The translations under genes were made by a program, and so were the position numbers. Positions 11,270 to 24,232 of a DNA stretch of 64,000 nt are shown here, piece after piece; the stretch's first letter is position 1, and each line of letters starts with the position of its first letter. The notes under the pieces are model-generated. The model searched no databases and was not told the DNA's origin. It worked only from the letters and a program-made list of their open reading frames with translations. Where the stretch lies: contig CABFPE010000114.1 of the NCBI GenBank assembly GCA_900660155.1, forward strand, positions 1-64,000, given 5' to 3'. The stretch is from Hofstenia miamia (Eukaryota > Xenacoelomorpha > Acoela > Hofsteniidae).

Positions 11270-12830
11270 TTTTCAAAGAATGCTTGTCCATCTTTGATTA
11301 TGTTGATTTCCTGTTTGCCTGGTAGAGGATGTTACATGCATTCCCTTTTTAGAGTGACCTTTATTATCACAACTGTGGCATTTCAAGTCTCTTCTTCTGA
11401 TTTTCTTGATATTTCTGTCTTTCAGTGTTAGTTTAATGATTTCATTTTTGTCTCTTGTTGCTGTTTTGGAATTTTTACTTTCAGGTTTATTGAGGGGTAC
11501 CATTATGTTAGTTGTTACCTTCCTTATTTTGGCTTTTTCATTTATTCTGGCATTATTTTTAGTGTTATCTGTATTGCTAGTGTCTTTTACATCATTCATT
11601 CTAGTGAGTTCTCTGTGTCACATTTGATTTCAAATTGTTGTTTTATAGATTCAGGTAGACATTTACAGTTGTGTGAGAAGAGATCATACTTTGAGTATGT
11701 CACTTCTCTCAAGCTAAGTTTGAGGATTCCTTAAACTTGTTACATGTAATTTCTAAGGTCATCACATTTGTTCATTTTTTATTCTGTTTAGAATAATCCA
11801 ATATATGCTTTTTAAAGCTTTTGTCATTGTAATAAACTTTATATTTGCCTATGAGTCTTTTATAATTCACTTCTTTTCTGTATCTAATACTAGATAGGTT
11901 TGGTATGTGGCTCCACTTAAATATAGTGATAATCCCACTGCTGCTGTGCTCTGCATGACTCTCCTCTCCTCCATAGTCATTTCAAATGTAGTCATTCTGT
12001 GAATCTCTGTGAATTTCAGAAGTATCATTTTGCATACCCCTACTTCTTCATTATCACCATCTGACAGAATAGATTCATTGAATGTTGGTTGTATTTCTTA
12101 TTCTGTTTCACATCTACTTTTCACTTGTTTCTTTATGTTTTTTACCAGTTTCTTGATGATTTCCTCCTCTGTTTCTGGTTGTTTATTTGTGGTTGTCTTA
12201 ATATCATTTGGATTGACTTTTCTGGCTTTTGTGTTGCAAGTATATGTATGTCTTTTTGTTCCTCTGTTTTTCTGTTTCTTTCATTTTCATTGTTTAGCAT
12301 TAATAGTTGTAATTCATCTCAAGGACAATTGATTTCCAGTTGTTTTGTATCATTGTCTTCTCACAGTTTACTGTTTTTGTCATGCATTTCTGCCATTAGT
12401 TGCTGCAATTTTGTTTTTATTTCCTTGTTTCCTTCTCTCAAAAATTCTATTTGTCACTGGAACAAATTCCTTTGTTCTGTTAATTATGCACTAGTGTCAT
12501 TGTGAATTTTTTTCAACCATCTTTCCTTCTAAATATTTTTTGATTCAAGGTCTACTATTTGTTGGGTTAATTGTTGAATTCATAGGCTTAACTACCACTT
12601 GTCTTCCATTCCTTTTCTTTCATTTTTGTCAATTCAGTTTTGTGTTTTCTTTTTTGATTTTCACTGTCTCTAGTACTAGATCTGTGGGGGATGCTTTGAT
12701 TTCAGGTAATGTTGCTGTGTCTTGCAATTGGGGGTTCTTAACAGGTTGCAAGGGTTGTGCTCTAGACTTAGTCTCATTCTTTTTCCTTAAATGTACCATT
12801 TTGCTTTAGCTATGGGTAGTCTCTTCATTC
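11270..12830 (-). mobile_element. Gag region with zinc knuckle
   Basis: Part of the Ty3/Gypsy-like fossil. CHSCDNKGH on the minus strand near 11360-11380 is a CCHC-type knuckle lacking its expected last cysteine. Farther upstream the sequence is rich in Gln, Lys and Glu with coiled-coil character, as in the 23592-23873 and 42018-42494 copies. It is broken. Confidence 0.6.
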
Positions 12831-12999
12831 CTTTATTACATTTTAGTGGTTCAGAGCATTTTTGCTAGCTTCCTGCTCATTGTGTCTCTCCTGTTTTTTT
12901 TATGTTGTGCTTCAGTTTTGCCATTCTTTTCCCTATCCTCATAACTTTGATAAATACTGAGGTTTATTAAAGTTGAATCTTGTTACTTATCCTGTTCTT

Positions 13000-14344
13000 A
13001 TGTGCATTGATTGGTTTTGTTATAATGAGATTTTGCAATAAACAAGTGTTCTCAACCTGACTGCATCAGCTTATTATAGATCCTGCATCTAAATAGCCCT
13101 ACATATAATTATGTATATATCAACCCTGTGTACATGTAAACAATCAATGTGGCCTGCAGAAACAAGGTTCCTGAGTACACAATTACTGTAAGCACATAAA
13201 CTATAGTGGGGCTCATAGGCTCCTAATATGTATAATAGATCTCACTATTATAGGCAATGTCTATCTCCCAAATTACATAGTCTTTAGAATAACCTTAGAA
13301 ATTACTAATATTAATTTTCATTGATTCCTAACTAATTACTTTTTAAGTAACCATCAACTCCAGTTTGATAGTGGGCATCAGACTGATGACAAATCCATTC
13401 ACTGACATTCCATTCCATTGTAATGTTTCCAGACACTAATGACTCAGATCATGCTCAAAGAGGAGAGACTATTATGTGTACCCTACTTATCAGTGAATAA
13501 ATAAAAATGAAACTATTCAACTTATTCTCACTCTCAGTGGGTAATGACATTTACTAACATAAACTATGAATAAAAATTGACACTAGCTTCTATACAACAT
13601 GTAAACATGATAAAAACCTACATAAAACTATTAAGTAAAATGCAGTTTCCTAACATACATATGTGAATAAAATGCAATAACTAATCATCTAATAAATTTG
13701 GTTGCTTATCAGTAATATATAGTCAAGAAAATTTGGATCTAAAATAAGATATAAGTAATCCTAGTGTTGGCTACTTCACCTTTCTCAAATTTGTTACTAC
13801 ATGTAAGTTTGATGATAGTGAGCTAAGCACAGTTAGAATAATCCCATACGTATCCAAAACTTAAATGCAGTTCACAATCAGGGACTCAGACTTAAAGAGT
13901 AATCCTCACCATGGTTTCCTGATCATTGCTATACATGAAGTGGTTAGCTTTGCATTTTATTAATAAATCAAACTTGTGATGAGAAAGGATAAATATAATT
14001 TTGAAGAATTTATTACATCACTAACTATTTTCCTTAGTAGCTATTTATACTAGATTTTTACAAACATATTGGTATTGAAAACAAATACCTGCACTGTTCA
14101 ATTTCTGATATAGCACATAGAAGTTCTGCATGTCTTATGTCTGAAGACTAAAATAAATGTGGAGAGATTTGTCTACTGATTTATGTCAAAAAGAGCTAGC
14201 AACATATATTTGTTTGTACTATTTATTAAATCAGTTTTATTAGCAAATCTTATTAAATAGTAAAGCAGATTTTTCTTTTTATTCTTTTTCTTCTTTTTGT
14301 TTTGATCTTAGTTGCTTTTGATATTTTAATTGGATTATGCTACA
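13000..14344 (-). mobile_element. LTR, minus orientation, next to a polypurine tract
   Basis: Fossil LTR ending TTGGATTATGCTACA at 14344. The next bases, 14345-14350, are a C run that reads as a G run on the minus strand, directly before the TGTAGC LTR start, as expected for a polypurine tract. It is therefore the 3' LTR of the fragment at 14345-18085. It could also be shared with the element to the left, since its left edge near 13000 abuts that element's gag side. The left edge is uncertain. Confidence 0.5.
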
Positions 14345-15030
14345 CCCCCTATTTAGTTTTCAGTTGTTTTTAGGATAGCTTTATCTCCATGGACTAGTGT
14401 GCTAGCTTTTTTGGTTAGTGTTTTGCTATTGGTTCTTCCCATTATGCTTCTGCAAATTTTGGTTGTTTAGTTAACTTGAGTACTGCTTCTATTTCTGTTG
14501 TTGTTTTGATTGCATTATCATTGTTGTTTGTCTTAGCTTGTTTATCTTTCTTGTGAATATCAGGTAGAACCATTTGTACAATTGTAGGCCTCTTATGGGT
14601 TAGTTTTTCTCTCATTATAGTGTGGGGATAGAAGAATTTGAATATGCTTAGTAGGCTCTTTGTGTTCACAACTTCCTTGTAGAAAAAACTAATATTATTT
14701 AGGACATCTTCCTCTGTTACTTCTTCCAGCTTGTTTTTGTTCATCCTGATCATTGTTATTATTTCTATGTGTTTGGATATATGATAGTATCTGTATTCTT
14801 TCTGCCATATGTCTAACCATACAATATTGTTCATAAATGAGAATAACATTTTTGTTTTCAGAGACCTTTTTCTTACTTCTTGTAGTGTTTTCAGTTGGAT
14901 GTGTATTGTCTCTCCATCAGTGTACAATTTGTGGAAGTTATTGTGCCTTCTATGAATATTCTTTCTTGGTTTCCTTCTTGTAGCATTATTGTTTTTGTTA
15001 ATTTGTAGTTATTTGACATTATTATTTGTT

Positions 15031-15547
15031 TCACTTTCTGCTTGTTGTTTTGTACACTTGGATGTGTAATCTTACAACATTTTTGTCTTTTGGTAATCTC
15101 CATCTCAGTAGTAGCATGGGAATTGATATTGTTTTTGGTGGTGTGCAATTTAGTATTTTCATCTCTATTTGTGTTTCAATTGCTTGATATCCTCCTGTTG
15201 TTACTGTATGTTTATTCTTTGCCAGAATTGTGTTGTTAGACCCTTCTTTATTAATTTCAGTATTGTTTGTGGCTTTATNNNNNNNNNNNNNNNNNNNNNT
15301 CACTTTCTGCTTGTTGTTTTGTACACTTGGATGTGTAATCTTACAACATTTTTGTCTTTTGGTAATCTCCATCTCAGTAGTAGCATGGGAATTGATATTG
15401 TTTTTGGTGGTGTGCAATTTAGTATTTTCATCTCTATTTGTGTTTCAATTGCTTGATATCCTCCTGTTGTTACTGTATGTTTATTCTTTGCCAGAATTGT
15501 GTTGTTAGACCCTTCTTTATTAATTTCAGTATTGTTTGTGGCTTTAT
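15031..15547. other. Assembly gap (15279-15299) with duplicated flanks
   Basis: A run of 21 Ns. The sequence after it, 15300-15547, repeats the sequence before it, 15030-15278, apparently without differences. An identical repeat abutting an N run is best explained by scaffold ends that overlap but were not merged. Confidence 0.85.
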
Positions 15548-15564
15548 TTCTATTATTGATGTAA

Positions 15565-16495
15565 TGCACGCCACACCTATTGTAGAATTGCAGGCTGGAA
15601 TTATAATTACACTAGTTAACTAATTGACTCTGCAGAAGGTTGAAAGAGCAACCTCATAAGAACAGCCCCAATTCCAGTAATTAGAATTATTAAAACTAAC
15701 ATTGGTAATTCATCCAAGTAACTAATACTCTTTAGGTAAAATCCAAGATGACCAATTTGTATGGCTTCCAGCCAAAGTGCTGGCAAAAAGGAAAACTGCT
15801 TAACCTTAATGAATGGTGCTACCTTAAATGTCTCACATGTTATTATCTATCTCAAAAAGTAATAAACATCTCATTTTCATTTTTATTGCTCAACTCACTA
15901 AATAATAGCATGTAGTTGCCATGCATTCATGCTAACCAACAGTATAATATCATCACAGTGTATTCAATTATAGGTGCATGTACATGTTGCAGATAGGACA
16001 AAAGATTTATTATTTCCTTATACATATTTGTATCCTTAACCTAAGTGGTCCACAATTTGGGCTGGATAATCTGAAAGATCTCCAGAAGCTACATGTGGCC
16101 CCATTCTTTGAGGAAAGTACTCCCAAATTGTCACCTAGCTTACACAATAGTTTTCATATCAAAAAATTAAGTAAGATAAATATGAAGGTAAAACAGGAGT
16201 TGAAGCTAGATAAACTCTATTGACCTTTGTCTACATGTTTCCTCAATTTATACAAAACTGAGATCATTACCTGCCTTTGTTTACAATTGAATCATATCAT
16301 GTAAACTAATCATGTCAGACATTTCTTTTCCCTTGTAAATTTAATTTGAGCAATCACAAAATAGCATCATTGAGGAGACATGAAACTAATGTTTTAAACA
16401 ATATCAAAATTAACAAAGTTACATCATGTTGATGTCATTGCAAAAAGAAACAAATAGCTCTCATAAAAATCACAAAAATTTTCACTGAGTGACTC
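15565..16495. other. Unassigned insertion within copy 2
   Basis: About 930 bases that match neither flank nor the other copies of the extra ORF. Nothing coding was recognised; the + strand open stretch at 15978-16223 has no familiar motif. It could be another LTR or non-autonomous element, but no terminal repeats were found by eye. Confidence 0.35.
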
Positions 16496-18085
16496 TACAC
16501 TATGGCTAGTTGATTGTATAGCTTTAGTATTTCTTCTAGTTTTGTTTGTGTAAACACTTCTGTGAACATCAGTTTAATTGTTGCTATTGTATGATGTCCT
16601 CATAGTTATGGTTGACTATTTCTGCTTCTCTTGTTATTTTTATCTCTACTAGATAGTGTTCATCTTCTGTTTATATCCATTCCATTGTACTCACTATACT
16701 TAAGTTTCCCCACGTCTCCATGTTTATATTGCTGATTTGTTCCTTTGTCTTGAGTGATAGTAGCAAGCTGGTTAGCAATTCATCCTCCAGTTGGATCTCT
16801 CTTTGTGTTTTTGTTGTCATTTCCAGTATTTCAACTGGTTATGTTATCCCTTCTTTCAACATTAGTTCCACTCTTTTTATTGTTTTTGTGAACAAACACT
16901 TGTGGTTTTCTTCTAAGAATCTTTTTGTCTCACTGGGTAAAGTCTGTTCAATGTTTTTCTGTTTTATGTTATCCATGATGTCTAGTGTGTCTGCTATCCT
17001 TCATTTGATTATTTTTTTCATTGTTTGCCACGGCTGTTTGTCCATTTGCTTGAGTCTGGTTTCAGACATTGCTCCCCATATATATTTCCTTGCTGCCTCT
17101 TCAAATATGGTTATTTCATTTGGATATATCTCTGGTTGGTTTGCTATCATTGCAATAGATATTTTGTACATTGGTTTTTTTTTTGTGATTATTCACATTA
17201 TGTTTAGTGTGCATTAGCTTTTCATATTTTCCTGGTGATGGTAATTTTTCTAATAGGCCCTTCAGAAGCCAGTTGTTTGTTGTGGTGTTTATGGGTGAAA
17301 AACTATTTCATATTTCTTTGCCTTTATTATTTGGTTCCTGGTTTTTCATGACATTTTAATTTCAGGTTTTCTTCTTCTGTTAGGCATATTGCTAGGATCC
17401 ATGCAGTTGTATGATATCTGATTTCTGGAGAACTTATTTCCTCAAATATTTCTTTCTTAAAGTCTTTTTTAGTATTCAGTTCCTAGGCTTTTTTTTATCT
17501 TGTGAAATATGACTTCTATAGACTTGCTGTATTTTCTTGATGGTGTTTTTATGTGTATTTGTGGCCATTTTTCTTCTGTTTTCTTATCCATTTTCATTTT
17601 TGTCCATATTTCTTTTATCTGTTTTAAATGCTCTTGTCTTTGATTAAGACTGCATTTGATGTGTAGTTGTGTTGCTTTCTCAAGGTTGTCTTTTGTTGTT
17701 GTCATTTCTATACTTTTTGTTTGACTATATAGTTTAATTTCAATCCATAGTTCTACCATTGATCTATAAGCATGTACCCAATAATCTATTTGTAGATTAA
17801 ATTTGATAAGTTCAGATAACATTGTTTTGTTCTATGTTCATTCTTCTGTGAATAGGTTCTGCACTTGCATGCACATTTTGTTTTGGAATTCTGATATTTT
17901 ATCCATTGTTGTGAGTGCCACCAACACTATTTGTACTTTTTGTATTTTGGCCATTCTTAGCATTTGTTCTATTTGTTTTTCTAGGATTAAATTCCTTCTC
18001 TTTTAATATATGAACTATTGTGAGATTCTCTTTGTCTATGTTGATTTGTTCAATTGCATCTATTTTGTTTTTAAAAGCCATTATG

Positions 18086-18291
18086 TTGAAAACACTACAA
18101 AACCCATCATTTATCAAACACAAAAAGATGCTCACAACTGAAAAAGATGTAGTACTGAAGTTAACAAAATCCAAGCAATACAAAAATCTCAACTGGGAGA
18201 TGCCAGAAACAAATAACCTGATAAGAAGAGCCACTGAAATGGTCCATGGAGAAAGAGTCATCATTCTTAATTAGCTATGCAAGAGAAGGGG
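18086..18291 (+). mobile_element. Extra-ORF C-terminus in + orientation with polypurine tract
   Basis: Fossil. The + strand resembles the C-terminal end of the extra ORF in copy 2 read on the minus strand (VLKLTK here and there). It is followed by AAGAGAAGGGG at 18281-18291 and then an LTR start, TGTTGCATAATCC. This is the expected 3' end: coding end, polypurine tract, 3' LTR. It joins the oppositely oriented copy 2 at about 18085. Confidence 0.6.
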
Positions 18292-19025
18292 TGTTGCATA
18301 ATCCATGTTTGTGGTTGAATAAAGAGAAATTACAGACACAACTAAGACAAGCAATATAATAAATAATTGATTAAATGTAAAGACATTGTTATTATCCTTT
18401 GATTATTTATACTATTTTTATATAGTGCAGTTTTGATATTAATTACATCAGCAAAACAGTTTGACAAAAAATGAAAAGATGATCTTACATTTGCTAATTA
18501 ATGCTGACATTGCATAATATTAGCAAATTAAGAAAAAGAGGGAAAATTGTCAACAATGCTTACTAACAGGTACTTCCTGATTGTTTGATTGTTTATGAGA
18601 ATTTGAAATAAATATGCAGTAATTGATGTAATTGTGATGAATTAATTTTACTGGATTTACTTTGTTATTTTAGTCAGGTTTATTTAATTATATTCATGGA
18701 AAGCTAAACATTTGAGCATGAGAGTAGTCTGCAGATGGTCCCCAAATCTGGCTAAAGGAATTTCAGAGAAGCTGCATGATCCAGCNAGTGTAGCTGGTAG
18801 CCAGGACTTCTAATTTAATCTTAAGTTAGGTTTGCATGCCATGGGCATGTTTGCTTTTATAATTAACTTATCCAATTGTATATCCATTGTTATTCAACTA
18901 TCAACCTATATACAATTCCTACTTTCTGCTGGTGGCATTAATTGCTCACATATACAGAGGGACTTCATGTATGATTATGAATATAGGGATAATATATGTA
19001 GGGAATTATAACAGCATGTCCTCAA
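18292..19025 (+). mobile_element. LTR in + orientation, 3' LTR
   Basis: Fossil LTR starting TGTTGCATAATCC, the reverse of the GGATTATGCAACA end at 2466, so it belongs to that LTR subfamily. It aligns with 4640-5100 over several hundred bases. It stops near 19025, where minus-strand pol sequence of another element begins. It contains a single N at 18786. Confidence 0.6.
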
Positions 19026-20144
19026 TTCTTGGCAGTGGGTATGATCCTTTTCCATTACTTTGTTGAGTTTCTGAAAGTCTATACACAATCTATGTTTGTT
19101 TTCTTGTTTCATTAACACTGTTGGCACTGCATATGGGCTTTCACTTGATCAAATCATTTGTTATTGATCAACTCATTCAAGATTTAGATGTATTTGTCCC
19201 TTAATTGTTCTGGTGCTCTTCTTACAGGCAACTTTATCAGTTTGTCTGTAGTTGTTACTATTTTCTGAGTTTCCCCTATAGCACTGTTCCATGCTGATTT
19301 TTGCCATAGTTGAATATTTTCTTGTGTTTCTCCAGTACATTTTTCAGCTGTTTCTTTTTTCCCTGCAAATTTTGCTATTCCTCTTCTTTTATTTCCAGTT
19401 TCTTGTATTCTTCCTGTTCTTCACCTTTCATCTCTATGTCCTTGAATCAGCCTTTGGGACTAAGTGTTACCTTGATGGTGTTCATCCAATTGCCCTTGAG
19501 TCACTTTGTGGATTACTTTCAACTTTCATCTGCTCTTCCTTGAATAAACAGTGCAGATTACTCACTCATTGTTTTAAATTGATTTCCAAATTATCTTGAT
19601 ACTGGATTTGATATATTTTCCATATATTTTCACACTTAATTTTTTCATATTAGCATTTCTATAGGTCACATTTAGAATCAGTATCATTCCTTATCAATTT
19701 TTGATTCTACATACACTTGACAGCATTGATACTCTCTTTGTGTTGATTCTCTTCTGTTTGTATAACATGATGTCCACTAGTATTTGTTGCTCTTTTTTTA
19801 TTACATGCATTCTCCATTGGTATGGTTGCAGTTTCATGTCTCCTTCCAATTTGAATGTTATTGTCATATTTCTTTCTTGTTCTTCTTCAATTTCTATCTC
19901 TTCTTGTTTTACCTTTATTGTCTTGTTCACATAGTTTATGAAACATTTGTTTTTCATTAGGAAATCATCTCCAAGTATCAATTCATAAGGTAATAAGTTA
20001 TTGTGTGTGTCAACCACTACCAGCAATTGTTCAAATGTTGTGTTTGCTATTTGCATTATTACCAATTCTATCAGTCCTTTAGTATCAATGTATTCTCCCA
20101 ATACATTGATTAGTGTTTTATTATTGAGGTGGCTGCTCCTGTAT

Positions 20145-22370
20145 TGTAATATCCTCTACCAGGCTTTATCACTGTTGACTCACTGTAACATTGATTGTGT
20201 TATTGCAGGTTGGGATTTACTAGAAGTTACTGCTTACTTAGTTTCTCCTATTGCATTATGTAATCACGATTAACCATTCACTTTTTAGGTGATGAACCAG
20301 AACAGTAACTTCTGCATCAACTGTTCAGTGGGCATCTGCCCAAAGCAGATCTCCACATCCAATTTCACCACTCCTTCCAATGCTTGAGTGCTACCTCTCA
20401 GCTCAATCAAGATAGCTTATGTGTACCTTACATTAGCTCAGTGCTTACTCAAGACACAACACAACTCAACTTAATCTCTATTGTGTGAAAGTGTTATCTA
20501 CTCGCAACTGGACACTGTCACTAGTTGTTCATTCAATATTACATGTAACCATAACCAAAATATATTGGCTCTATTAAATAAACAAATATCGAACAACTTC
20601 CTAACCTACAATTATTGTAACATCCTCCACCTAGCTTATTACGCCGTGTCTGATTACTGATAATGAGTGCTTAGTAATTCGCAGGTGAGGTGTTACTACA
20701 TTGTCGAACCATCAGACTATCCTCTATTATTAACTAGTTGTGTTAATAAAATGATTGAGTATTCACTATCACTGTTTAGGTGACGAAGTGGTCAGATGTT
20801 TCCTCTTCAGTTCTTCTGTGGGCCACTGCCCAAAGCCGATCTCCACAACACAGCTCCTCCTCTTCTACAACGATGGTTGAGTCCACAGCACCACCTCAGC
20901 TCAACTGGAATTAGTTATGTGTACCTTAATTTAGCTCAGTGCGTGCACTCATGTCAAGTTGTAACTGACTTAAACTCAATTTTGTAAAGTGTTTGTTGAT
21001 TTGTTTAAGTAAAGCAACCAGGTGTTGACACTAACTGCATAACATTAAAAGTAGCCATTACCACAAAACTATCGGCTTAATTGTTTAAGTAATAATATTG
21101 CAGTTTCCTATACCTACATTTACTAATACTACATGTAAAGTCATTTATCAGGTCAATTATCGTCGAGTCTCCTACATTTAAGAATATATAAATATCCCTA
21201 GGTGTCGACTTTCCAGTCGTTTCAAGCATTGATTATTTAATACATGTAGTGATCAGTAGTCAGACTAGGTGAGAATCGAAAAAACTCCTAACCGTAACTT
21301 AAGTGCGGTTTCGTGACTGGCACAAGGACCCTGAGAATCGATCCTGTGATGGACTCCAGCCACTACTAGACACAACTCGCCTAGCTGTACATTTTACTAA
21401 ATAATCAAACCAGATAAAGTAGAAATGAAAATTAAATAAACTCCGAAGAATTTATTGTTCATCAAAATTATGGTTGAATCAAAGCTATTTATAAAATTTC
21501 TACAAAAGTACCTGCCGATTTTAAATTTCAAATGATTCGTCTGCCAATATGGCTGTTCATACGTAAGCATTAGTTTGCTCAATTTAATTTGTCAATTATT
21601 TCTTGATTGGCTAACAAGTTTTCTTATTTTGAACAATATTAAATCTTAGTTGCATTTTACAAAAATAACTAAAGTTCATTAACTAAATTTTTACAATTAA
21701 TTTCAATTAATAATCATTCGACGTTATTCAGCTTTAGTTGCTTTTTTGGATGATGCTACATTATAATTACTACATGTAAGACCATTATTGGTCAATTATA
21801 GGTCACTTAATTTAGATCTGAAAATATATTAATAAATTCCCTAAGGTTTGGTCATCCAACCATTTGTTGAAGGTCTATTATCTAATACATGTAGTTGGAA
21901 ATGCTAGTCGGCTAATCAAGAGAAAACCCCTACACCTAACCTAAGTGCACTTTCATGATCTGGCACAGAGACCCTTGAATCGTTCCCTGTAATGGATCCA
22001 GACCACTACTAAACACTGCTTGATTAGCTCGACATTGTATTAATAATCAAACCTTTAATAAGATGAAATAAATAGAATTCTAAGTAAAATTCTTTATCAA
22101 TGCTTACAATAGTTCTAATTGTATTTATAGTAATTTTAAGAGAAGTACCTGTTGATTTAAATTTAAACATCTGCCAAGATGGCGGCTAAAAATAATCTAA
22201 GCAACAATTTGTCAAAAACGTTTTATCAACAAATACATTTATCTCTTTTTCTACACATGTTATTTTCTTGGTTGCAATATACAAAATCAAACTGAAATAA
22301 TTACACTCGATTTAATCTTCTGCGGCGTTTTTTGCAGCTTAATTCTGTTTAATTGTTGGATGATGCTACA
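20145..22370 (-). mobile_element. Solo LTR inserted in a protease region, itself interrupted
   Basis: Fossil LTR starting TGTAATATCCTCTACCAGGC and ending GATGCTACA, with GTAT target duplications at 20141-20144 and 22371-22374. It lies within the protease-coding region of the 19026-24195 element. Without the second LTR it is about 1.08 kb. Confidence 0.8.
20616..21760 (-). mobile_element. Solo LTR inserted in the preceding LTR
   Basis: Fossil LTR of 1145 bp starting TGTAACATCC and ending GATGCTACA, with TTAT target duplications at 20612-20615 and 21761-21764. It is the same subfamily as 1-684. Being innermost in the nest, it is the youngest of the three insertions. Confidence 0.85.
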
Positions 22371-24232
22371 GTATCTATTGTTGCTTTCATCATCACTCCA
22401 TTAATTACTATTGTAATTGTGTTTATGTTGTTCAAATTGGCCAATATCATTACATGTGCTCAGTTTTCTCAAGCTGCCACTCTTTCTAGTTTTCCAATTC
22501 TTCTTCTGTCTGCTCTGCTTCTTCCAATTCTTTGATTTCAGATTCTATTAGATCCTCATCCAAGTAATATGCATCTCCATTTCTGATCATGTTTAGTTGT
22601 TTTTTGCAATTTGGTTTTTTGTGTCCTTTTTGTTCACAATTGTAGCACTTAACATCCTTTTCTTTTATCTTCTTTGTTTTCCTTCTTTAGTTTTGAACCT
22701 GATTATTCTTTCAGGTTTCTTTTCTCCAATACTTTTTGTTGCAAGTCTTGCTTTAGGGTTGATTCCCTATGCTGGTGTGTCCCTATTCCATGCTGCCTTC
22801 TCATATATTCTGGAATTGTTCTTGATCATTGCTTGAATGTCAACTGCTTTTCTGATAATTCTTTCCAGTTTGTCATCAATATCACATTTTATTACAAATT
22901 GATTCCTTCTAATGTTGTGATTTTTCGTCATTTTTGTTGCATTTAGTATCATTTGATACTGATTTTCAAAGCTTTCATTTTCATAGTATTCCATAAAATC
23001 TCCTGCTAACAACTTGTAGTCAATTTTATTTTTAATGTTGAGTAATAAATAGTGCTGGTATGCTGTACCCACCAAATGTAATGGCAACCTTGTTGCTGCT
23101 GCTTCCTGTGTTACTTTTCTCTCCAAAATTGTTAACTCAAACATTTGGGGTTATAACTTTCAACTTTTCCATTAAACTTTGGATGTTTTGATTTACATGG
23201 AGTAGCTTCACTACCTCTGTTGTGTCTTAGTATCAAGTTCTGAAACCTTGGTCTCCTTTGTTTCTTAAATTTTTCTCCATTTTAAAATTTCTTAGATACC
23301 TCTCTTGTAATTTTGTTGATTATTTTTTGTTTTTCCCTTTCCAATTCTTCTTTGAAATACTCCTATTCTCTTTGTTGATTTTTGTTTGTGATAATTGTTT
23401 GTAAGTGCTTTTCTGGTTAATATTTGATATGCATTTAATGCATTACTATTCCTTTTTGTCTGTTTTTGTCAGTAAATTTAATAAGTCTGAGTTTGTCTCA
23501 TAGTTGTTCAATTTCCTGCAATTGCATGTCATTGTATTCTACCAGTTGCCTGTTTTATTTCTCCAACTCTCAGTAGCTTCTTTCCCACCTTTCATTTTGT
23601 TTTAAAACATTTTTGCTGGAGTTGGCTAATGGTTGTGTTAGGCTTTTCACATCTTGTTGAAAGAGTCTGCCTTGTTTCTCCAATCTCACTCATGTCTGCA
23701 TTCAACTCTCTTGTCAATGTTTCTCTACTTTTGTTCACTTCTTGAAATTTTTTTGTTAGGAGCCTTATCTTGTTGTTCATCATTGTTTCAGACTGTTGAA
23801 TTCTTTTTAGCATTTTGTAGATTTCCTGAGGGCTTGTCTCTGGGGACAGGTGGATTGTTTGCATTTCAATCATGGGGGTCTAATTTGTGCCATCCAAGGA
23901 TGGTGTAGCTCTCACTGCTGTTGGGGTTGATGTTACTCTTTGGGGCATTCTAGCATTCACTTTTCTTGTTCTGTTTGTCATTGTAGTTTAATATTGCTAT
24001 AATTAGTGGTGTCTCCATTTCAGTTCCAATTTTTCCTTATCATTTTGCATTAAAGTTAGATTTGTTGACTATTGGACTTGACTATGTAGTTAAGTTTACC
24101 TTCCAGTGTCTCCACTGTTTGCTTTCATACTATTACTTCTTCAATTAACTCTCTGTGTGACTTTGCCAAAGGTTTCATTGTGTCTTTAGAATAATTTTTG
24201 ACTTTCCATGATGTTATTTAGATTTTTGCACC

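Larger units (their letters stand above)
4456..12830 (-). mobile_element. Ty3/Gypsy-like retroelement, internal region
   Basis: The longest LTR-element fossil here. On the minus strand the order is gag (about 12830-11270, with a CCHC-like zinc knuckle near 11335-11380), aspartic protease (about 11120-10830), reverse transcriptase and RNase H (10726-9493), integrase (about 8960-8362), a repeated pol tail (about 8100-7440) and a further ORF of unknown function (7260 downward). YIDD and the gag-protease-RT-RNaseH-integrase order support Ty3/Gypsy over Ty1/Copia. It is clearly broken, with many breaks, and an LTR in the opposite orientation lies inside its left part. Confidence 0.8.
14345..18085 (-). 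mobile_element. LTR-element fragment carrying extra ORF, copy 2
   Basis: Fossil. The minus strand at 14442-15148 matches the C-terminal part and 16500-18085 the N-terminal part of the extra ORF seen at 6084-7260 and 45256-47800 (for example an RIFIEGTIT stretch versus GIYFEGDVT in copy 3). About 0.9 kb of unrelated sequence (15565-16495) lies between. It includes an assembly gap with duplicated flanks. It is broken. Confidence 0.55.
19026..24195 (-). mobile_element. Ty3/Gypsy-like element, gag to RT, with nested LTRs
   Basis: Fossil. On the minus strand gag lies at about 24195-22700 (coiled-coil part 23873-23592 and a capsid-like part 23144-22767), a zinc knuckle CYNCEQKGHKKPNC at 22647-22606, protease on both sides of the nested LTR (from about 22430 and again 20144-19694), and the start of reverse transcriptase down to about 19026. 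The nested LTR insertion is at 20145-22370. It is broken, with several breaks besides the insertion. Confidence 0.75.

Noticed and set aside
12009-12505. Long Phe/Ser/Cys-rich open frames on the + strand resembling membrane proteins
   Set aside because: They are antisense shadows of the Lys/Glu/Gln-rich gag region on the minus strand; the hydrophobic look comes from reading poly-purine code backwards. The same applies to 16720-17217, 46588-46914 and 33819-34695.
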